Positions 1-10,684 are shown, counted from the first letter of the stretch. The stretch: DNA of 64,000 nt from Gammaproteobacteria bacterium (GCA_022360445.1 JAKSCV010000022.1:1-64000), one strand, 5' to 3'. Notes: a model not told the origin generated them from the letters alone. Made by a program: numbers and translations.

Positions 1-1089
1 AATTACTCACGTTACCTCTCAGGAAGAGAACCGGGAGAACCACCGCCGTGCTTATTTGATTATCTGCCGTATGATGCACTGCTGTTTATTGATGAAAGTC
101 ATGTCACTGTTCCCCAGCTGGGCGCCATGTATAAAGGCGACCGTTCGCGTAAGGAAAATCTGGTGCAATACGGTTTCCGGTTGCCTTCCGCGCTGGATAA
201 CCGCCCGTTGCGTTTTGAAGAGTTTGAAAAACTGTCACCGCAGACCATCTTTGTATCCGCCACTCCGGGTCCGTATGAGCAGACACATGCGGGAGCCGTT
301 GCAGAACAGGTTGTCAGGCCCACTGGACTGGTAGACCCCGAAATTATCATCCGTCCTGTTGCAACCCAGGTAGATGATGTACTGTCGGAAATAAAGAAAC
401 GAACAGATGTTCAAGAGCGCGTGCTCATTACCACCCTCACAAAGCGGATGTCCGAAGACTTGACCGAGTACCTCTCCGAGCATGGTGTCAAGGTTCGCTA
501 TCTACACTCTGATATCGACACAGTCGAGCGTGTCGAAATTATCCGGGACTTACGCATGGGCGAATTTGATGTCCTGGTCGGCATTAACTTATTAAGAGAA
601 GGTCTTGATATTCCAGAAGTTTCTCTTGTAGCTATTTTAGATGCGGACAAAGAAGGTTTCTTGCGCTCTGAACGTTCCCTGATCCAAACAATTGGACGGG
701 CGGCTCGTAACGTCAATGGACAAGCCATTCTGTATGCGGACACAGTAACCGGCTCCATGGAAAAAGCCATCAGCGAAACAGAGCGCAGGCGCACCAAGCA
801 ACTGGCCTATAATCAGCAGCATAATATTACGCCCAAATCTATTAAAAAATCCGTGGAAGATATACTGGAAGGGGCGTTCAGTAGCCAGAAAAAAACGTCA
901 CGTCGAAATAAGGCTGGCATCAATGAAAACAATGTCCTATATGAAATGTTAACGCCCGACGCTGCACTCAAAGAAATGACGCGGCTGGAAAAAGAAATGT
1001 TCGATGCTGCCCAAAACCTTGAATTTGAAAAAGCGGCGATGATCCGAGATCAAATCAATGACATCAAAGAAAAGTTTGCGACACTTTAA
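1..1089 (+). CDS. uvrB: Excinuclease ABC subunit B, C-terminal part (5' truncated by window edge)
   Basis: The frame is open from base 1 and its first residues ([20 protein letters not shown]) are internal UvrB sequence, so the start lies left of the window; about 362 residues remain of a family protein of roughly 670. UvrB is the helicase-like damage-verifying subunit of nucleotide excision repair; it receives DNA from UvrA and recruits UvrC. Visible are the DESH box (IDESH), helicase motif V ([19 protein letters not shown]), motif VI (QTIGRAARN) and a C-terminal UVR domain ([20 protein letters not shown]) that pairs with UvrC. The ATG at 127 is an internal methionine, not the start. acnB follows after about 210 bases and is probably transcribed separately. 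Confidence 0.97.
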   Translation, partial: NYSRYLSGREPGEPPPCLFDYLPYDALLFIDESHVTVPQLGAMYKGDRSRKENLVQYGFRLPSALDNRPLRFEEFEKLSPQTIFVSATPGPYEQTHAGAVAEQVVRPTGLVDPEIIIRPVATQVDDVLSEIKKRTDVQERVLITTLTKRMSEDLTEYLSEHGVKVRYLHSDIDTVERVEIIRDLRMGEFDVLVGINLLREGLDIPEVSLVAILDADKEGFLRSERSLIQTIGRAARNVNGQAILYADTVTGSMEKAISETERRRTKQLAYNQQHNITPKSIKKSVEDILEGAFSSQKKTSRRNKAGINENNVLYEMLTPDAALKEMTRLEKEMFDAAQNLEFEKAAMIRDQINDIKEKFATL

Positions 1090-1303
1090 GGCTTTAAACC
1101 TGCCCTTTGGCATCATGGCCTTGGTATCTAATAGCGCAGAAAAATGCTAAAATTTACATGTTTTGATAAACGTCTGATTTGTTCAAAATTCAATTTCTAG
1201 AAGGCAGCTTAATAGGCTGAAATAGGCATGTAGTCATCTTGCATCAATGTCTTTATTCACTTTAAGCATATCCCATAACTATTTGATTTAGAGGTAACAA
1301 AGA

Positions 1304-3883
1304 GTGCTCGAATCGTATAAAAAACATGTCGAAGAACGCGCGGCAGAAGGCGTTGTGCCCAAGCCCCTTGACCCCCAGCAAGTTGCAGATCTGGTTGAAC
1401 TGTTAAAGTCACCACCGGCTGGCCAAGAAGAATTTTTATTAGATTTGATCACTCAACGGGTACCGCCGGGTGTCGATCAAGCGGCTTACGTTAAAGCGGC
1501 TTTTTTAAATGACATTGTCAGTGGCAAAACCAGTAGCCCTCTGATTGATAAACTTCACGCGATCAAATTACTGGGCACCATGCAAGGGGGTTACAATATT
1601 GAACCCTTGGTTCGGGCATTGGATGACGATGGGCTCGCACCAGCCAGTGTTGAGGCACTCTCGAAAACCCTGTTGGTGTTTGATGCATTCCATGATGTAA
1701 AGGAAAAAATGGATGCTGGTAATCACTATGCAAAACAGATCGTAGAGTCCTGGGCGAATGCTGAGTGGTTTACTTCACGTCCTGACATTCCTGAAAAGAA
1801 AACGGTTTGTGTATTTAAAGTGACTGGAGAAACCAACACCGACGATCTGTCACCTGCACAAGATGCGTGGTCGCGGCCGGATATTCCGCTGCACGCCCAA
1901 GCTATGCTGAAAAACCCCCGCCCTGGTATTACGAACGCGCTTGAGCAGATCGAACAGTTGAAGCAAAAGGGGCACACACTGGCCTATGTTGGAGATGTGG
2001 TCGGCACAGGTTCTTCACGTAAATCAGCCACAAACTCTGTTTTATGGCACATGGGTGAAGATATTCCTTTTGCTCCCAATAAACGTTCGGGTGGTGTCTG
2101 CTTGGGCAGCAAAATTGCGCCCATTTTCTTTAACACCATGGAAGATGCCGGTGCTATGCCTATTGAGTGCGATGTCACCCAAATGAAGATGGGTGATGTC
2201 ATTGACATTTATCCTTACGATGGGGTGATCAAAAACCATGAAACAGGCGAGGAGTTGACAAAATTTTCTTTTAAAACAGACGTTTTGTTAGATGAGATCA
2301 AAGCAGGCGGCCGGATTCCATTAATTATTGGTCGTGGCCTGACGGATCGTGCGCGTGAGGCGCTCGGACTTGAGCCTTCAACCGTATTCAAACGTCCGGC
2401 AGAAGCAGCAGGTTCCTCAAAAGGCTACACGCTAGCACAGAAAATGGTGGGCAAAGCATGTGGAGTGGAGGGCGTTCGCCCCGGTACTTATTGCGAGCCT
2501 AAAATGACAACTGTTGGCTCGCAAGATACCACGGGACCTATGACGCGGGATGAGCTCAAAGACCTGGCTTGCCTCGGATTCTCGGCTGATTTGGTTATGC
2601 AGAGCTTTTGCCACACCGCGGCTTACCCCAAGCCGGTCGATGTTGAAACGCACCACACCTTGCCTGACTTCATTTCCTCTCGGGGAGGTGTGTCACTCCG
2701 GCCAGGCGACGGAATCATTCACTCCTGGTTAAATCGCATGTTGCTACCCGACACCGTTGGGACAGGTGGCGATTCACACACACGTTTCCCACTGGGTATC
2801 AGTTTCCCGGCCGGTTCTGGTTTAGTGGCTTTTGCCGCTGCAACAGGTGTTATGCCATTGGATATGCCGGAATCTGTTCTCGTTCGTTTTAAAGGGGAGA
2901 TGCAGCCGGGTGTTACACTGCGCGACTTGGTCAATGCCATTCCTTACGCAGCGATTCAAAAAGGCCTGCTCACGGTTGAAAAAGAAGGCAAGAAAAATAT
3001 TTTTTCTGGCCGTGTTCTTGAAATTGAAGGGCTGCCTGATCTAAAAGTGGAGCAAGCGTTTGAGTTGTCAGATGCAACGGCTGAACGTTCAGCTGCGGGC
3101 TGTACGGTAAAGTTGAACAAAGAGCCGATTATTGAGTACCTGAATTCCAACATCACCCTGTTGAAATACATGATTTCTAATGGTTATGCCGATGCGCGGA
3201 CCATTGGCCGCCGCATTGAAGCGATGGAAGCCTGGTTGAACAATCCGGTCTTGATGGCGGCGGATACTGATGCCGAATACGCTGAAATCATTGAAATTGA
3301 TCTGGCCGAAATCAAAGAGCCCATCTTGGCATGCCCGAATGATCCTGATGATGTGAAGCTGCTTTCTGAAGTCAGCGGTGACACCATTGACGAAGTGTTC
3401 ATTGGTTCTTGTATGACCAATATCGGCCACTACCGCGCCGCAGGTAAAGTACTCGACAACAAACATGACCTGCCTACACGATTGTGGATCTGTCCGCCAA
3501 CGCGTATGGATCAACACCAACTGACCGAAGAAGGTTACTACGCTATTTTTGGCAAAGCCGGTGCCCGGATGGAAATGCCAGGCTGTTCGCTTTGCATGGG
3601 TAACCAGGCGCGCGTGCGGGACAATGCTACGGTTGTGTCAACCTCAACTCGGAACTTTCCCAATCGCTTGGGACAAGGGGCAGATGTTTACCTCTCTTCG
3701 GCAGAGTTAGCGGCGGTAGCCTCGATCCTCGGGCGCCTGCCAAGTGTTGAAGAATACATGGAGCATGTTGCTGCGATTAATACCATGGCGGACGATGTGT
3801 ATCGTTACCTCAACTTCCATGAAATTGAAGAATTTCAGAAAATTGCAGAGAGCACGGTTATCCCGATTGTTCAAGTCGGATAA
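1304..3883 (+). CDS. acnB: Aconitate hydratase B
   Basis: Bifunctional aconitase B: converts citrate to isocitrate through cis-aconitate in the TCA cycle, and in many Proteobacteria also acts on 2-methylcitrate-derived aconitate. The 859 residues match the family length of about 865. The order is an N-terminal HEAT-like domain (about 1-160), a swivel domain (about 165-380, with [20 protein letters not shown]) and the catalytic domains. The three [4Fe-4S] cysteines are seen at about residue 703 (GSCMTN) and residues 761 and 764 (GCSLCMGNQ). The start is a GTG preceded by GAGG at 1291, nine bases away; E. coli AcnB has a similar N-terminus. A 13-bp terminator hairpin follows the stop. In E. coli the apoprotein binds mRNA; nothing here tests that. 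Confidence 0.97.
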   Translation: MLESYKKHVEERAAEGVVPKPLDPQQVADLVELLKSPPAGQEEFLLDLITQRVPPGVDQAAYVKAAFLNDIVSGKTSSPLIDKLHAIKLLGTMQGGYNIEPLVRALDDDGLAPASVEALSKTLLVFDAFHDVKEKMDAGNHYAKQIVESWANAEWFTSRPDIPEKKTVCVFKVTGETNTDDLSPAQDAWSRPDIPLHAQAMLKNPRPGITNALEQIEQLKQKGHTLAYVGDVVGTGSSRKSATNSVLWHMGEDIPFAPNKRSGGVCLGSKIAPIFFNTMEDAGAMPIECDVTQMKMGDVIDIYPYDGVIKNHETGEELTKFSFKTDVLLDEIKAGGRIPLIIGRGLTDRAREALGLEPSTVFKRPAEAAGSSKGYTLAQKMVGKACGVEGVRPGTYCEPKMTTVGSQDTTGPMTRDELKDLACLGFSADLVMQSFCHTAAYPKPVDVETHHTLPDFISSRGGVSLRPGDGIIHSWLNRMLLPDTVGTGGDSHTRFPLGISFPAGSGLVAFAAATGVMPLDMPESVLVRFKGEMQPGVTLRDLVNAIPYAAIQKGLLTVEKEGKKNIFSGRVLEIEGLPDLKVEQAFELSDATAERSAAGCTVKLNKEPIIEYLNSNITLLKYMISNGYADARTIGRRIEAMEAWLNNPVLMAADTDAEYAEIIEIDLAEIKEPILACPNDPDDVKLLSEVSGDTIDEVFIGSCMTNIGHYRAAGKVLDNKHDLPTRLWICPPTRMDQHQLTEEGYYAIFGKAGARMEMPGCSLCMGNQARVRDNATVVSTSTRNFPNRLGQGADVYLSSAELAAVASILGRLPSVEEYMEHVAAINTMADDVYRYLNFHEIEEFQKIAESTVIPIVQVG

Positions 3884-3900
3884 TGCGCACAACCATTAAT

Positions 3901-3944
3901 ACCACAGTCTGTTAGCTTAAATCTCAACAGACTGTGGTTTGGTT
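3901..3944 (+). terminator. Rho-independent terminator of acnB
   Basis: A perfect 13-bp stem (3901-3913 with 3926-3938, arm ACCACAGTCTGTT), a 12-base loop and a T-rich tail (TTTGGTT) lie 17 bases after the acnB stop. The T-run is interrupted, so termination may be less than complete. The facing gene at 4003 ends on the other side. Confidence 0.8.
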
Positions 3945-4002
3945 ACGACTACGCAGTCGCACGTTTCAAGAAATAACGGCTGCTATCAGCGCAGTTAAGT
4001 GC

Positions 4003-4551
4003 CTACATCTTCCACTTAATCGAGCAACCCATACTTGGATTTTGGTCTTTTGGACCTTTTCCTGTCTCAGCCACTAAGCACATGGCGTTTAGTAATTCCG
4101 GGTTTCGATTGTGTGCCTTACCCATCCTGGCATCATCTAAACGGCCACGGTATTGCAGCTGGCCTTGATCATTGAGTCCGAAAAAATCAGGTGTACAGAC
4201 AGCGCCATAAGCCTGTGCTACAGACTGATCCTCATCGACAAGGTAGGGGAAATTGAATCTGTGTCGGGCTGCAAATTTCAGCATGTTTTGGGGTGAATCT
4301 GCAGACACGCTTCTGTAGTCGTTGGACATGATTGCCAATACCTGAATGCCTTGGTCCATTAACTGGTCGGCATCTGCAGCGAATCGATCAGCAATAGCTT
4401 GGACATATGGGCAGTGATTACAAATGAAGGCAAGCAGTAACCCTTTTTTGCCGAGCTGATCACTCATCATGAAGGTTTTACCGTGTGGATCTTGGAGGCT
4501 GAAGTTAGGTGCTGTCCAGCCGAATTCACATAATGGTGTATCTAATAACAT
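4003..4551 (-). CDS. Thioredoxin-fold protein, AhpC/TSA (redoxin) family
   Basis: Protein of 182 residues with a peroxiredoxin/TlpA-like thioredoxin fold: the opening TAPNFSLQDPHGKTF is the usual redoxin entry, followed by FICNHCPYVQAIADRF where the active-site C-N-H-C-P motif lies, and a later VCTPDFFGL cis-proline-like segment. The CxxCP-like motif suggests a thiol-disulfide or peroxide reductase, but the substrate is unknown. The start chosen is the ATG at 4551, because GAGG lies ten bases upstream; the longer reading to 4587 adds twelve residues (MGKKISRERGNR) that include this ribosome binding site. It is a single gene, convergent with acnB. Related proteins are usually annotated only as thioredoxin family protein. 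Confidence 0.85.
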   Translation of the reverse strand: MLLDTPLCEFGWTAPNFSLQDPHGKTFMMSDQLGKKGLLLAFICNHCPYVQAIADRFAADADQLMDQGIQVLAIMSNDYRSVSADSPQNMLKFAARHRFNFPYLVDEDQSVAQAYGAVCTPDFFGLNDQGQLQYRGRLDDARMGKAHNRNPELLNAMCLVAETGKGPKDQNPSMGCSIKWKM

Positions 4552-4913
4552 ACGATTACCTCGTTCTCTGCTTATTTTCTTACCCATATGACGATTCCGC
4601 TGACAACAATGCGTCGGAACTGATATTCCTTTTTTGGCGATGCTGTGTCAGATATATGTGAGAAGACACTTTCCTGGTTAGATTCATTACTCATCGTGGC
4701 GTCATTCTTTGGTTGTCGAGTGTTCTGTCCCCATGTCTGGTAGTCTTAATGCCTGAGTGAGGCAAGTACCACGGAGTAGCCCAGCGCAATAAATATACCA
4801 ACCGTTATTTTGATAGCTCGCTTAATGTAGTGGACTAACAGTCAGGTCTAACATCTATTCTCGTACGCGGGCAACTCTAGCCTTGAATTAAAGAGTGTCT
4901 GTAACCATTGTTT
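4552..4913. other. Intergenic stretch, no gene seen
   Basis: About 360 bases between two minus-strand genes. It must hold the promoter of the redoxin gene, but I could not pick convincing -35/-10 boxes. No RNA gene, hairpin with T-tail or credible ORF with a ribosome binding site was seen. Confidence 0.5.
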
Positions 4914-5288
4914 TCAGGTTGCATCTGTTTCAGTAATAAGGTGAATAATATTGGATGGGTTGGCGACCCAAAAAGCCTTTAAATCTTTTGGTAACGGTTC
5001 AATTTCATCACAGCGGATACAGCCTTGTTGTGCAAAGAGGGCTGCTGCCTCATCGATATTATCTGTAATCATCTCGAGCCAGATTTCTGCCTGACTGAGG
5101 CCTTCAACCCGGTCCAACCAAAGGACTTTTCCGCCAAACTCAAATCGGGGTGCTTCTTCATTGCCTGGGGGTGACGGTGTGAGTTCTTGCAAGCTGAGTA
5201 TGTTGCGATAAAACGCTATTGTCTGATCGTATTCGTGAGCAGGGATTTTCATGGCAATATTTCTGCCCGGTTTAAATATGGATTTCAT
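4914..5288 (-). CDS. VOC-superfamily (glyoxalase/bleomycin-resistance-like) protein
   Basis: Protein of 124 residues with the vicinal-oxygen-chelate pattern: N-terminal NIAMKIPAHEYDQTIAFYRNIL is the first beta-alpha-beta half, and DNIDEAAALFAQQGCIRCDEIEPLPKDLKAFWVANPSNIIHLI is the second half with the usual terminal strand. Members include glyoxalase I, dioxygenases and antibiotic-binding proteins; small single-unit proteins such as this act as dimers. The histidine and glutamate positions are not complete enough to claim glyoxalase activity, so no reaction is assigned. The ATG at 5288 is taken as the start because GGGAG lies just upstream; the longer frame to 5381 has no such site. Confidence 0.8.
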   Translation of the reverse strand: MKSIFKPGRNIAMKIPAHEYDQTIAFYRNILSLQELTPSPPGNEEAPRFEFGGKVLWLDRVEGLSQAEIWLEMITDNIDEAAALFAQQGCIRCDEIEPLPKDLKAFWVANPSNIIHLITETDAT

Positions 5289-5595
5289 CACGATCTCCCT
5301 AAGGTTTAGGCGTTGCAGAAAAATTGATAAAAGCAGTATCTCAAAAGAAGACTGCAGATTCACCGATCTTACACCGTACAAATAATTGTTTTTCAGTACC
5401 AGGTGATCATTCGCAGAGTGTATTTTTCATGAAAATAGACCGTCTTGGGAAGCGATCCGCCAGTTGGCGCAGACATGCTGTTTCAGAGACTGTGTCCAGT
5501 TGGGAAGGAATCTCTGATTAAGTCCATAATTTTTATCTAAGCCAAATTATTGTCAGCTAGGTATCGAATTGCAGCGCCATCTAGATGCCGAAAAC
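5289..5595. other. Intergenic stretch between VOC gene and ccmI
   Basis: About 307 bases. A plus-strand 65-codon frame (5324-5521) lies here but has no ribosome binding site and no recognisable motif, so it is not called. No clear terminator hairpin for the ccm operon was found next to its end at 5596. Confidence 0.45.
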
Positions 5596-6816
5596 TTAAG
5601 GCACACGCTGGTTGATGCTAATTGAGACGGTCTCTTCAAGACCGAGCTGGAGCTCAGCCACTTCACCGAAGAGGTCTCCGCTAGCAGCGCTTGGTGTACC
5701 AGTGGTGGAGATGCGCGCAGTGACTTTAAAGGCATCAACCGATGAAAGCTTCAGAGCGGGCGACATGGCTTTTGAATCATCAAGTACCAGAGTGAATGGC
5801 AGCTCCCCTACAGTTTTCTTGACGGCTGCAAGTGGCATTTTGGGACCATGTTGTGCGGTTGCAAATACAAAGACCGTATCCTTGGGATTAACCGTGTCAC
5901 TTAAGTCTTCTGCTAAGGATATGCGCACGGTGATAGAGGCGTTTTCTGTTGCGGGAATAGTGTTGGCAGAGGTAGTTTCTCCCAAACGGTTGTTTGCACT
6001 TGCGATCATTTGACTTAATTCGGAAGCCGCTCTTGGATCTTCTGCCAAATGTACTTTTGCTTTTTGCCAATAGTCCACAGCGTTTTTGAGGTTGCCGGCA
6101 CGTTCTTCTGCGACCCCCATAAGCCACAAAGCTTGAGGTTGTTCGGGCGCGATAGCGAGTGCTTTTTTGAGTAAATTGACAGGCTCTTCTGAAAATTGTC
6201 CGCCTTGCGACATGACGATGGCATCGGCCATGCGGACAAGAACCGTGGGTTCATCACCGACCAATTCATGCAATTTTCTCAGCGCATCAACAGACTTTTT
6301 GTATTGACCCGACACCATATAAGTCCGTGCAAGCACAAACCACCCAGTGGCATCCTTCGGATCTTCAGCCAAGCGGCTTTTTATTTGTGCGATGAGTTCA
6401 TCAATCGTAGGTTGTTCGCTGTTTTGTAAAGCAGCCTGGGTTGATTGCAGTTGAATTGCGCCAGGCGAGCCCAGGGAAAAATACAGTGCGCCAGCGGAGA
6501 GAGGAATAATGAAGAAGATCAATAAGCCAGCCCACCGTCCCTTAGTCGCAGCGGCTTTTTGGGAAGCTTGTGCTTTAAGGTCAACCGCGAGCGACTGTTC
6601 AATTTCTGCCAAGGCGGTTTGATAGCTCGTTTGGCTAATTTCGCCACGATCCAAAGTTATTTTTAATTCAGCATGTTTTTGCCGGGCAATGTCGATATTG
6701 AGTTGTTCCCGATCATCACTGGGTACAGCGCTGTGTTTTTGTCGAATAAAGGGCCATGCGAGTAAGGCGGCGGACAACAAAGCGATAGCGCCTGCAATTA
6801 CATAAAAGGTTGCCAT
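5596..6816 (-). CDS. ccmI: Cytochrome c maturation protein CcmI (CycH), TPR chaperone
   Basis: Apocytochrome c chaperone of the System I heme-ligation complex, which hands the unfolded apocytochrome to CcmF/CcmH on the periplasmic side. The 406 residues begin with a membrane anchor (MATFYVIAGAIALLSAALLAWPFI), continue with a short cytoplasmic coiled stretch carrying LNIDIARQKHAELK, a second membrane span (about 101-120) and periplasmic TPR repeats (about 140-270, for example DATGWFVLARTYMVSGQYKK and PQALWLMGVAEERAGNLKNA). The C-terminal domain (ASITVRISLAEDLSDTVNPK onward) resembles the CcmI C-domain that binds apocytochrome tails. It is the last gene of the operon, 14 bases after ccmH. Confidence 0.93.
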   Translation of the reverse strand: MATFYVIAGAIALLSAALLAWPFIRQKHSAVPSDDREQLNIDIARQKHAELKITLDRGEISQTSYQTALAEIEQSLAVDLKAQASQKAAATKGRWAGLLIFFIIPLSAGALYFSLGSPGAIQLQSTQAALQNSEQPTIDELIAQIKSRLAEDPKDATGWFVLARTYMVSGQYKKSVDALRKLHELVGDEPTVLVRMADAIVMSQGGQFSEEPVNLLKKALAIAPEQPQALWLMGVAEERAGNLKNAVDYWQKAKVHLAEDPRAASELSQMIASANNRLGETTSANTIPATENASITVRISLAEDLSDTVNPKDTVFVFATAQHGPKMPLAAVKKTVGELPFTLVLDDSKAMSPALKLSSVDAFKVTARISTTGTPSAASGDLFGEVAELQLGLEETVSISINQRVP

Positions 6817-6830
6817 ATTTTTATATGTGC

Positions 6831-7304
6831 TCAGTGAGGTGTTTTATCATTGATGAGGTTTTTTGCCCGAGACAGGTCGTGCGGGCTGATGGTGCTCTTT
6901 TGCCGGCCGCGACGGCGGAATATGTTAGCGACGACAATGATACCAATAGTGACCATCAGAAAAGGGCCCGCCCATAATACCAGCGTGCTGGTTTTTAAAG
7001 GGGGGCTATAGAGGATGAAATCACCGTATCGGGTGACCATATAGTCGACAATCTGTTCATCAGAATTGCCCGATTTAAGCATTTTCTCTACTTGATTACG
7101 CAGATCCTTTGCAAGATCCGCATCGGAGTCAGAAAGATTTTGGTTTTGGCAGACCAGGCAGCGTAACTCAGCAATCATTTTTTTATAGCGTGCTTCTGTT
7201 TCCGAGTTCTCGAATTGTTTGGATTCGATCGAAGCCCCTGCCGTTCCGGTGACGAGAAAAACCGCCAGCATCAGTATCAAAGCCTGGTAACAAGATTGAC
7301 TCAT
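6831..7304 (-). CDS. ccmH: Cytochrome c maturation protein CcmH (CycL-type)
   Basis: Membrane-anchored thiol oxidoreductase that keeps apocytochrome CxxCH thiols reduced for heme attachment. A signal sequence (about 1-24) is followed by the conserved LRCLVCQNQ motif with cysteines at residues 49 and 52, a three-helix bundle (DLAKDLRNQVEKMLKSGNSD) and the family's IVDYMVTRYGDFILYSPPLK, then a membrane helix and a short basic tail. Length 157 fits the short CcmH form with a separate CcmI. Its ATG overlaps the ccmF stop by ATGA. In the usual order ccmG sits between ccmF and ccmH; here there is no room for it. Confidence 0.94.
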   Translation of the reverse strand: MSQSCYQALILMLAVFLVTGTAGASIESKQFENSETEARYKKMIAELRCLVCQNQNLSDSDADLAKDLRNQVEKMLKSGNSDEQIVDYMVTRYGDFILYSPPLKTSTLVLWAGPFLMVTIGIIVVANIFRRRGRQKSTISPHDLSRAKNLINDKTPH

Positions 7305-9280
7305 GACGCTACTCCTTGTTTGACACTGAGCCCGGTTTCAGGCGCGGTGGACGACTGACGAGTCGGGCGATAGCGCCGATCCATTGCCGCTAAAAGTCCA
7401 CCGATAGCCATCAAAACACCACCTATCCATAGCCAGCGAACCAAGGGTTTATAGTAAATGCGTACACTCCAGGCTCCCTGATTCAGTGGTTCGCCCAAAG
7501 CGACGTAAAGATCGCGCGTAAAACCGGGGCTGATGGCGGCTTCTGTCATCACGTTGCCTTGGGCATTGTACGTCCGCTTTTCCGGGTAAAGATAAAGAGT
7601 TTCGTTACCAGATTGGGCTACGACGGTGCCTCGCATTGCTGTGTAATTTTCTCCCCGGACAGGTGAGGCGCCTTCAAATGTGAACTGATAAGAGCCCATT
7701 TCATAAGTGTCTCCGGGCGACATTCGCAAATCTTTTTCAACACTATAAAAAGAGGTTATGCTGATTCCAATGGTGACGACGGCAACCCCGATGTGAGCTA
7801 ATGACATGCCCCAAAAAGCGCTGTTGATGCCGCGTAATGCGCGGAGTTTGTCAGGCCGGGTTTTAATGCGATCATGTAGACCGCGCAGGGTTGAAAGGGT
7901 CATCCAAAGCCCTATCGCAAGGCCCAAAAGGCTTAATGGTTCATACTTTTTCCAAATCAAGGCAATTAACACTGTGTTCAAAACGGTGACCAGTGCTGTC
8001 GTCAAAAGCTGTTTGAGCAAGCGGGAGAATCTATCTTGTCGCCAGCGAACCAGTGGACCTAAGCCCATGATTACGAATAGAGGAATAGCCAGCGGGATAA
8101 AGACACTGTTGAAATAGGGAGGGCCCACAGAAATTTTGCCGGCGCCCAATGCGTCAATGGCTAAGGGATAAAGTGTACCTAGCAGGACAGTGCCGCAGAG
8201 CGCAATCAGCAGTACATTATTGGCCAGCAGAGCGGATTCCCTTGAGAACAGTTTGAACTCACCTGTGCTGACGAGCTTGGGCGCTTTAATGCTGTATAGC
8301 AGTAGGGAGCCGCCCACAACCAAGCAAAGAAACAGCAAAATAAATAAGCCGCGCGTAGGGTCTGAGGCGAAGGCATGAACCGATGTCAGCACGCCTGAGC
8401 GCACCAGAAAAGTCCCAAGGAGGCTGAGTGAGAAAGCAAAAATGGCTAAGAGAATGGTCCAGGACTTGAATACACTGCGCTTTTCGGTAACCGACAGGGT
8501 GTGAATCAGAGCTGTCCCGACTAACCAGGGCATAAAGGATGCGTTTTCCACGGGATCCCAAAACCACCAGCCGCCCCAACCGAGTTCATAGTAGGCCCAC
8601 CAGCTACCTAGCGTGATACCGAGTGTCAGGAAAAGCCAAGCGGTGTTGGTCCAGGGCCGCATCCAACGGGCCCAGGCCGAATCCAGCCGTCCGCTGAGTA
8701 AGGCCGCAATGGCAAAGGCAAAGGCAACGGAGAAGCCCACATAGCCCATGTATAGCATAGGCGGATGTACGATTAAGCCAAAGTCCTGGAGTAGGGGATT
8801 CAAAGAGCGTCCATCCGCAGGGATAGGGAAAATGCGGTCAAAAGGATTGGATGTCAGTAAGATGAATAATAAAAAGCCAATATTGACCAGGCCCAATATA
8901 GAAAGCACGCGGGCAATCATATCAAGCGGGATGTTCCGGCTAAAGATAGCGGCGGCGGCCGTCCACATTGACAAAATGAGCGCCCACATTAAAAGCGAGC
9001 CTTCGTGCGCGCCCCAAACACCTGTAATGCGGTAAATCAGGGGCAATTCGGAGTTGGAAGTATTGGCAACGTAAAGAACAGAAAAATCATGAGTGATGAA
9101 CGCATAGGTGAGGCAGAGAAATGAAATGCTGATCAGTAGAAACTGAGCCAGTGCGGCAGGCTTGGCTAAAGACATCCAGGTTACAAGCTGAAAGCGAACA
9201 CCTATCAGTGGCAGAATGGATAAGATAATTGCAACACATAAAGCCGTGATCAGCGCAAAGTGCCCAAGTTCTGGAATCAT
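7301..9280 (-). CDS. ccmF: Heme lyase subunit CcmF
   Basis: Large polytopic membrane protein (659 residues, normal for the family) that ligates heme from CcmE to apocytochrome c. The tryptophan-rich WWD heme-handling motif is seen as [19 protein letters not shown], and the [20 protein letters not shown] segment carries a conserved heme-binding histidine. At least twelve hydrophobic segments are visible, with a large periplasmic loop near the C-terminus ([19 protein letters not shown] to [15 protein letters not shown]). It begins by ATGA overlap with the ccmE stop and ends by ATGA overlap with ccmH, so translation is coupled on both sides. Confidence 0.97.
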   Translation of the reverse strand: MIPELGHFALITALCVAIILSILPLIGVRFQLVTWMSLAKPAALAQFLLISISFLCLTYAFITHDFSVLYVANTSNSELPLIYRITGVWGAHEGSLLMWALILSMWTAAAAIFSRNIPLDMIARVLSILGLVNIGFLLFILLTSNPFDRIFPIPADGRSLNPLLQDFGLIVHPPMLYMGYVGFSVAFAFAIAALLSGRLDSAWARWMRPWTNTAWLFLTLGITLGSWWAYYELGWGGWWFWDPVENASFMPWLVGTALIHTLSVTEKRSVFKSWTILLAIFAFSLSLLGTFLVRSGVLTSVHAFASDPTRGLFILLFLCLVVGGSLLLYSIKAPKLVSTGEFKLFSRESALLANNVLLIALCGTVLLGTLYPLAIDALGAGKISVGPPYFNSVFIPLAIPLFVIMGLGPLVRWRQDRFSRLLKQLLTTALVTVLNTVLIALIWKKYEPLSLLGLAIGLWMTLSTLRGLHDRIKTRPDKLRALRGINSAFWGMSLAHIGVAVVTIGISITSFYSVEKDLRMSPGDTYEMGSYQFTFEGASPVRGENYTAMRGTVVAQSGNETLYLYPEKRTYNAQGNVMTEAAISPGFTRDLYVALGEPLNQGAWSVRIYYKPLVRWLWIGGVLMAIGGLLAAMDRRYRPTRQSSTAPETGLSVKQGVAS

Positions 9281-9744
9281 TTTTCCTCTACCGTTTTTAA
9301 GCCATGGGGCATTGCGCCGGACTTTTCCAGTGCCTCGGCAACTTCCGGTGGCATATAGTTTTCATCATGTTTGGCAAGCACTTCCGTTGCCGTAAATACC
9401 TTACTAGTGGCTTCACCCAGCTTTCCCATCGCGACAATGCCCTGACCTTCGCGGAATAAATCAGGCAGAATGCCTGTGTATGTAACGTTGACGTCATGAC
9501 TATAATCCGTCACCACAAAGTTCACGCTCAAGCCATCAGAGGACCGGGTGAGTGAACCTTCTTTGACCATACCACCGATTCTGAAAGGGTGGTTAAGCGG
9601 AGCTTCACCGGCAATAACTTGAGTTGGTGAGAAAAAAAACAGCAAGTTCTTTTGGAAAGCATTCAAAATCAGCGCAACGGCAATGCCAATTGAAACCAGC
9701 ATCAGTGAAATAAGTGCCAAGCGGCGTTTTCGTTGTGGGGTCAT
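9277..9744 (-). CDS. ccmE: Heme chaperone CcmE
   Basis: Periplasmic, membrane-anchored heme chaperone that binds heme covalently through a histidine and passes it to CcmF. The 155 residues hold an N-terminal anchor ([20 protein letters not shown]), an OB-fold core ([20 protein letters not shown] and later strands) and the heme-binding H-x3-Y motif [13 protein letters not shown] with His126 and Tyr130. The start overlaps the ccmD stop by ATGA, and its stop overlaps the ccmF start the same way. Confidence 0.96.
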   Translation of the reverse strand: MTPQRKRRLALISLMLVSIGIAVALILNAFQKNLLFFFSPTQVIAGEAPLNHPFRIGGMVKEGSLTRSSDGLSVNFVVTDYSHDVNVTYTGILPDLFREGQGIVAMGKLGEATSKVFTATEVLAKHDENYMPPEVAEALEKSGAMPHGLKTVEEK

Positions 9745-9896
9745 TGTGAATTCTTCAATCGGCGTTTGAGTGTTCGTTTAAGTTGTTTATTCTGTTGCCA
9801 AGCAATGATTAGGTTCATGGCCAGCACAATCAAGGTCAACCCATAAGATGGCCAAACAAACTGGGCATAGCCCCCCATGCTTAAAAACTCGCTCAT
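9741..9896 (-). CDS. ccmD: Heme exporter accessory protein CcmD
   Basis: Small membrane protein of 51 residues ([20 protein letters not shown], then a single hydrophobic helix and a basic tail [10 protein letters not shown]). CcmD stabilises the CcmABC complex and helps release holo-CcmE. The start is the ATG at 9896, which overlaps the ccmC stop by ATGA; the upstream extension to 9929 would run inside ccmC and is unlikely. The GGYAxFVWPSYG pattern is characteristic of CcmD. Confidence 0.92.
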   Translation of the reverse strand: MSEFLSMGGYAQFVWPSYGLTLIVLAMNLIIAWQQNKQLKRTLKRRLKNSQ

Positions 9897-10636
9897 GACT
9901 CTCCATGCTCCAGTAGTTCTTGTACCCACTTTGACTTTTGTTCGCGCATGATCAACAGGGTCCTAACTTTGAGTAACAGTGTGAATACGTAGAAGAAGGT
10001 AAAGCCCAAAGCCATCAAAAGGAGAGGGATGAGCATATCAAGATGGATGGAAGGTTTATCCATCTTCGTTACCGTAGCGGGCTGATGCAGTGTATACCAC
10101 CACTCGACCGAATAGTGAATGATGGGAATGTTAATGACGCCCACAAGTACCAATAAGGCACTGGCGCGCGTGGCTGTTTTTTTGTTTTCAATGGCTGAGT
10201 TCAGTGCAATGTAACCCAGATATAGAAATAACAGGATGAGTTCGGATGTCAGCCGGGCATCCCAAACCCACCAGGTACCCCACATCGGTTTGCCCCACAA
10301 AGAGCCTGTCGCCAGTGCGAGGAAGGTAAACGAAGCACCGATGGCGGCCGAGGCTTCTGTAATAATTCCGGCGAGTTTGTATCGCCAAACCAGTGTCATA
10401 AACGCCGCGCATGCCATAACCATGTAAACGAACATAGACATCCATGCCGAAGGGACGTGCACGAAAATAATTCGGTAGCTTTCGCCCTGCTGGTAGTCAG
10501 GGGGTGCTTTAAACAGGCCAAGATACAAACCAGAGAGAATAAGAATAAAACAGAGGGCTCCAATCCATGGATTAATTGTGCTTGCAAAACGATAAAAGTT
10601 CTTGGGGGCCGTTAATTTATGAAACCAGGCAAACAT
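9893..10636 (-). CDS. ccmC: Heme exporter/handling protein CcmC
   Basis: Six-helix membrane protein that loads heme onto CcmE. The second WWD-type motif is visible as GKPMWGTWWVWDARLTSELI, flanked by histidines in FVHVPSAWMSMFVYM and INIPIIHYSVEWWYTLHQPA. From the ATG at 10636 the protein has 247 residues, close to E. coli CcmC (245). The frame stays open to a TTG at 10726, but a TATAAT promoter box (10685-10690) lies between, so the longer form would not be on that transcript. It is the first gene of the operon here; ccmA and ccmB, normally upstream, are absent and the divergent phn operon follows. Confidence 0.95.
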   Translation of the reverse strand: MFAWFHKLTAPKNFYRFASTINPWIGALCFILILSGLYLGLFKAPPDYQQGESYRIIFVHVPSAWMSMFVYMVMACAAFMTLVWRYKLAGIITEASAAIGASFTFLALATGSLWGKPMWGTWWVWDARLTSELILLFLYLGYIALNSAIENKKTATRASALLVLVGVINIPIIHYSVEWWYTLHQPATVTKMDKPSIHLDMLIPLLLMALGFTFFYVFTLLLKVRTLLIMREQKSKWVQELLEHGES

Positions 10637-10684
10637 TTGGCGTATCGCTATCCCTGAAGCAGGGTCTTGAATGTAAATAAAGGC

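Noticed and set aside
127-1089. uvrB starting at the ATG at 127
   Set aside because: The same frame is open from base 1 with conserved UvrB sequence, so 127 is an internal methionine.
3089-3520. 143-codon minus-strand frame in acnB
   Set aside because: Lies wholly antisense to conserved AcnB catalytic sequence; no ribosome site or motif.
5324-5521. 65-codon frame between VOC gene and ccmI
   Set aside because: No ribosome site, composition not protein-like, no motif.
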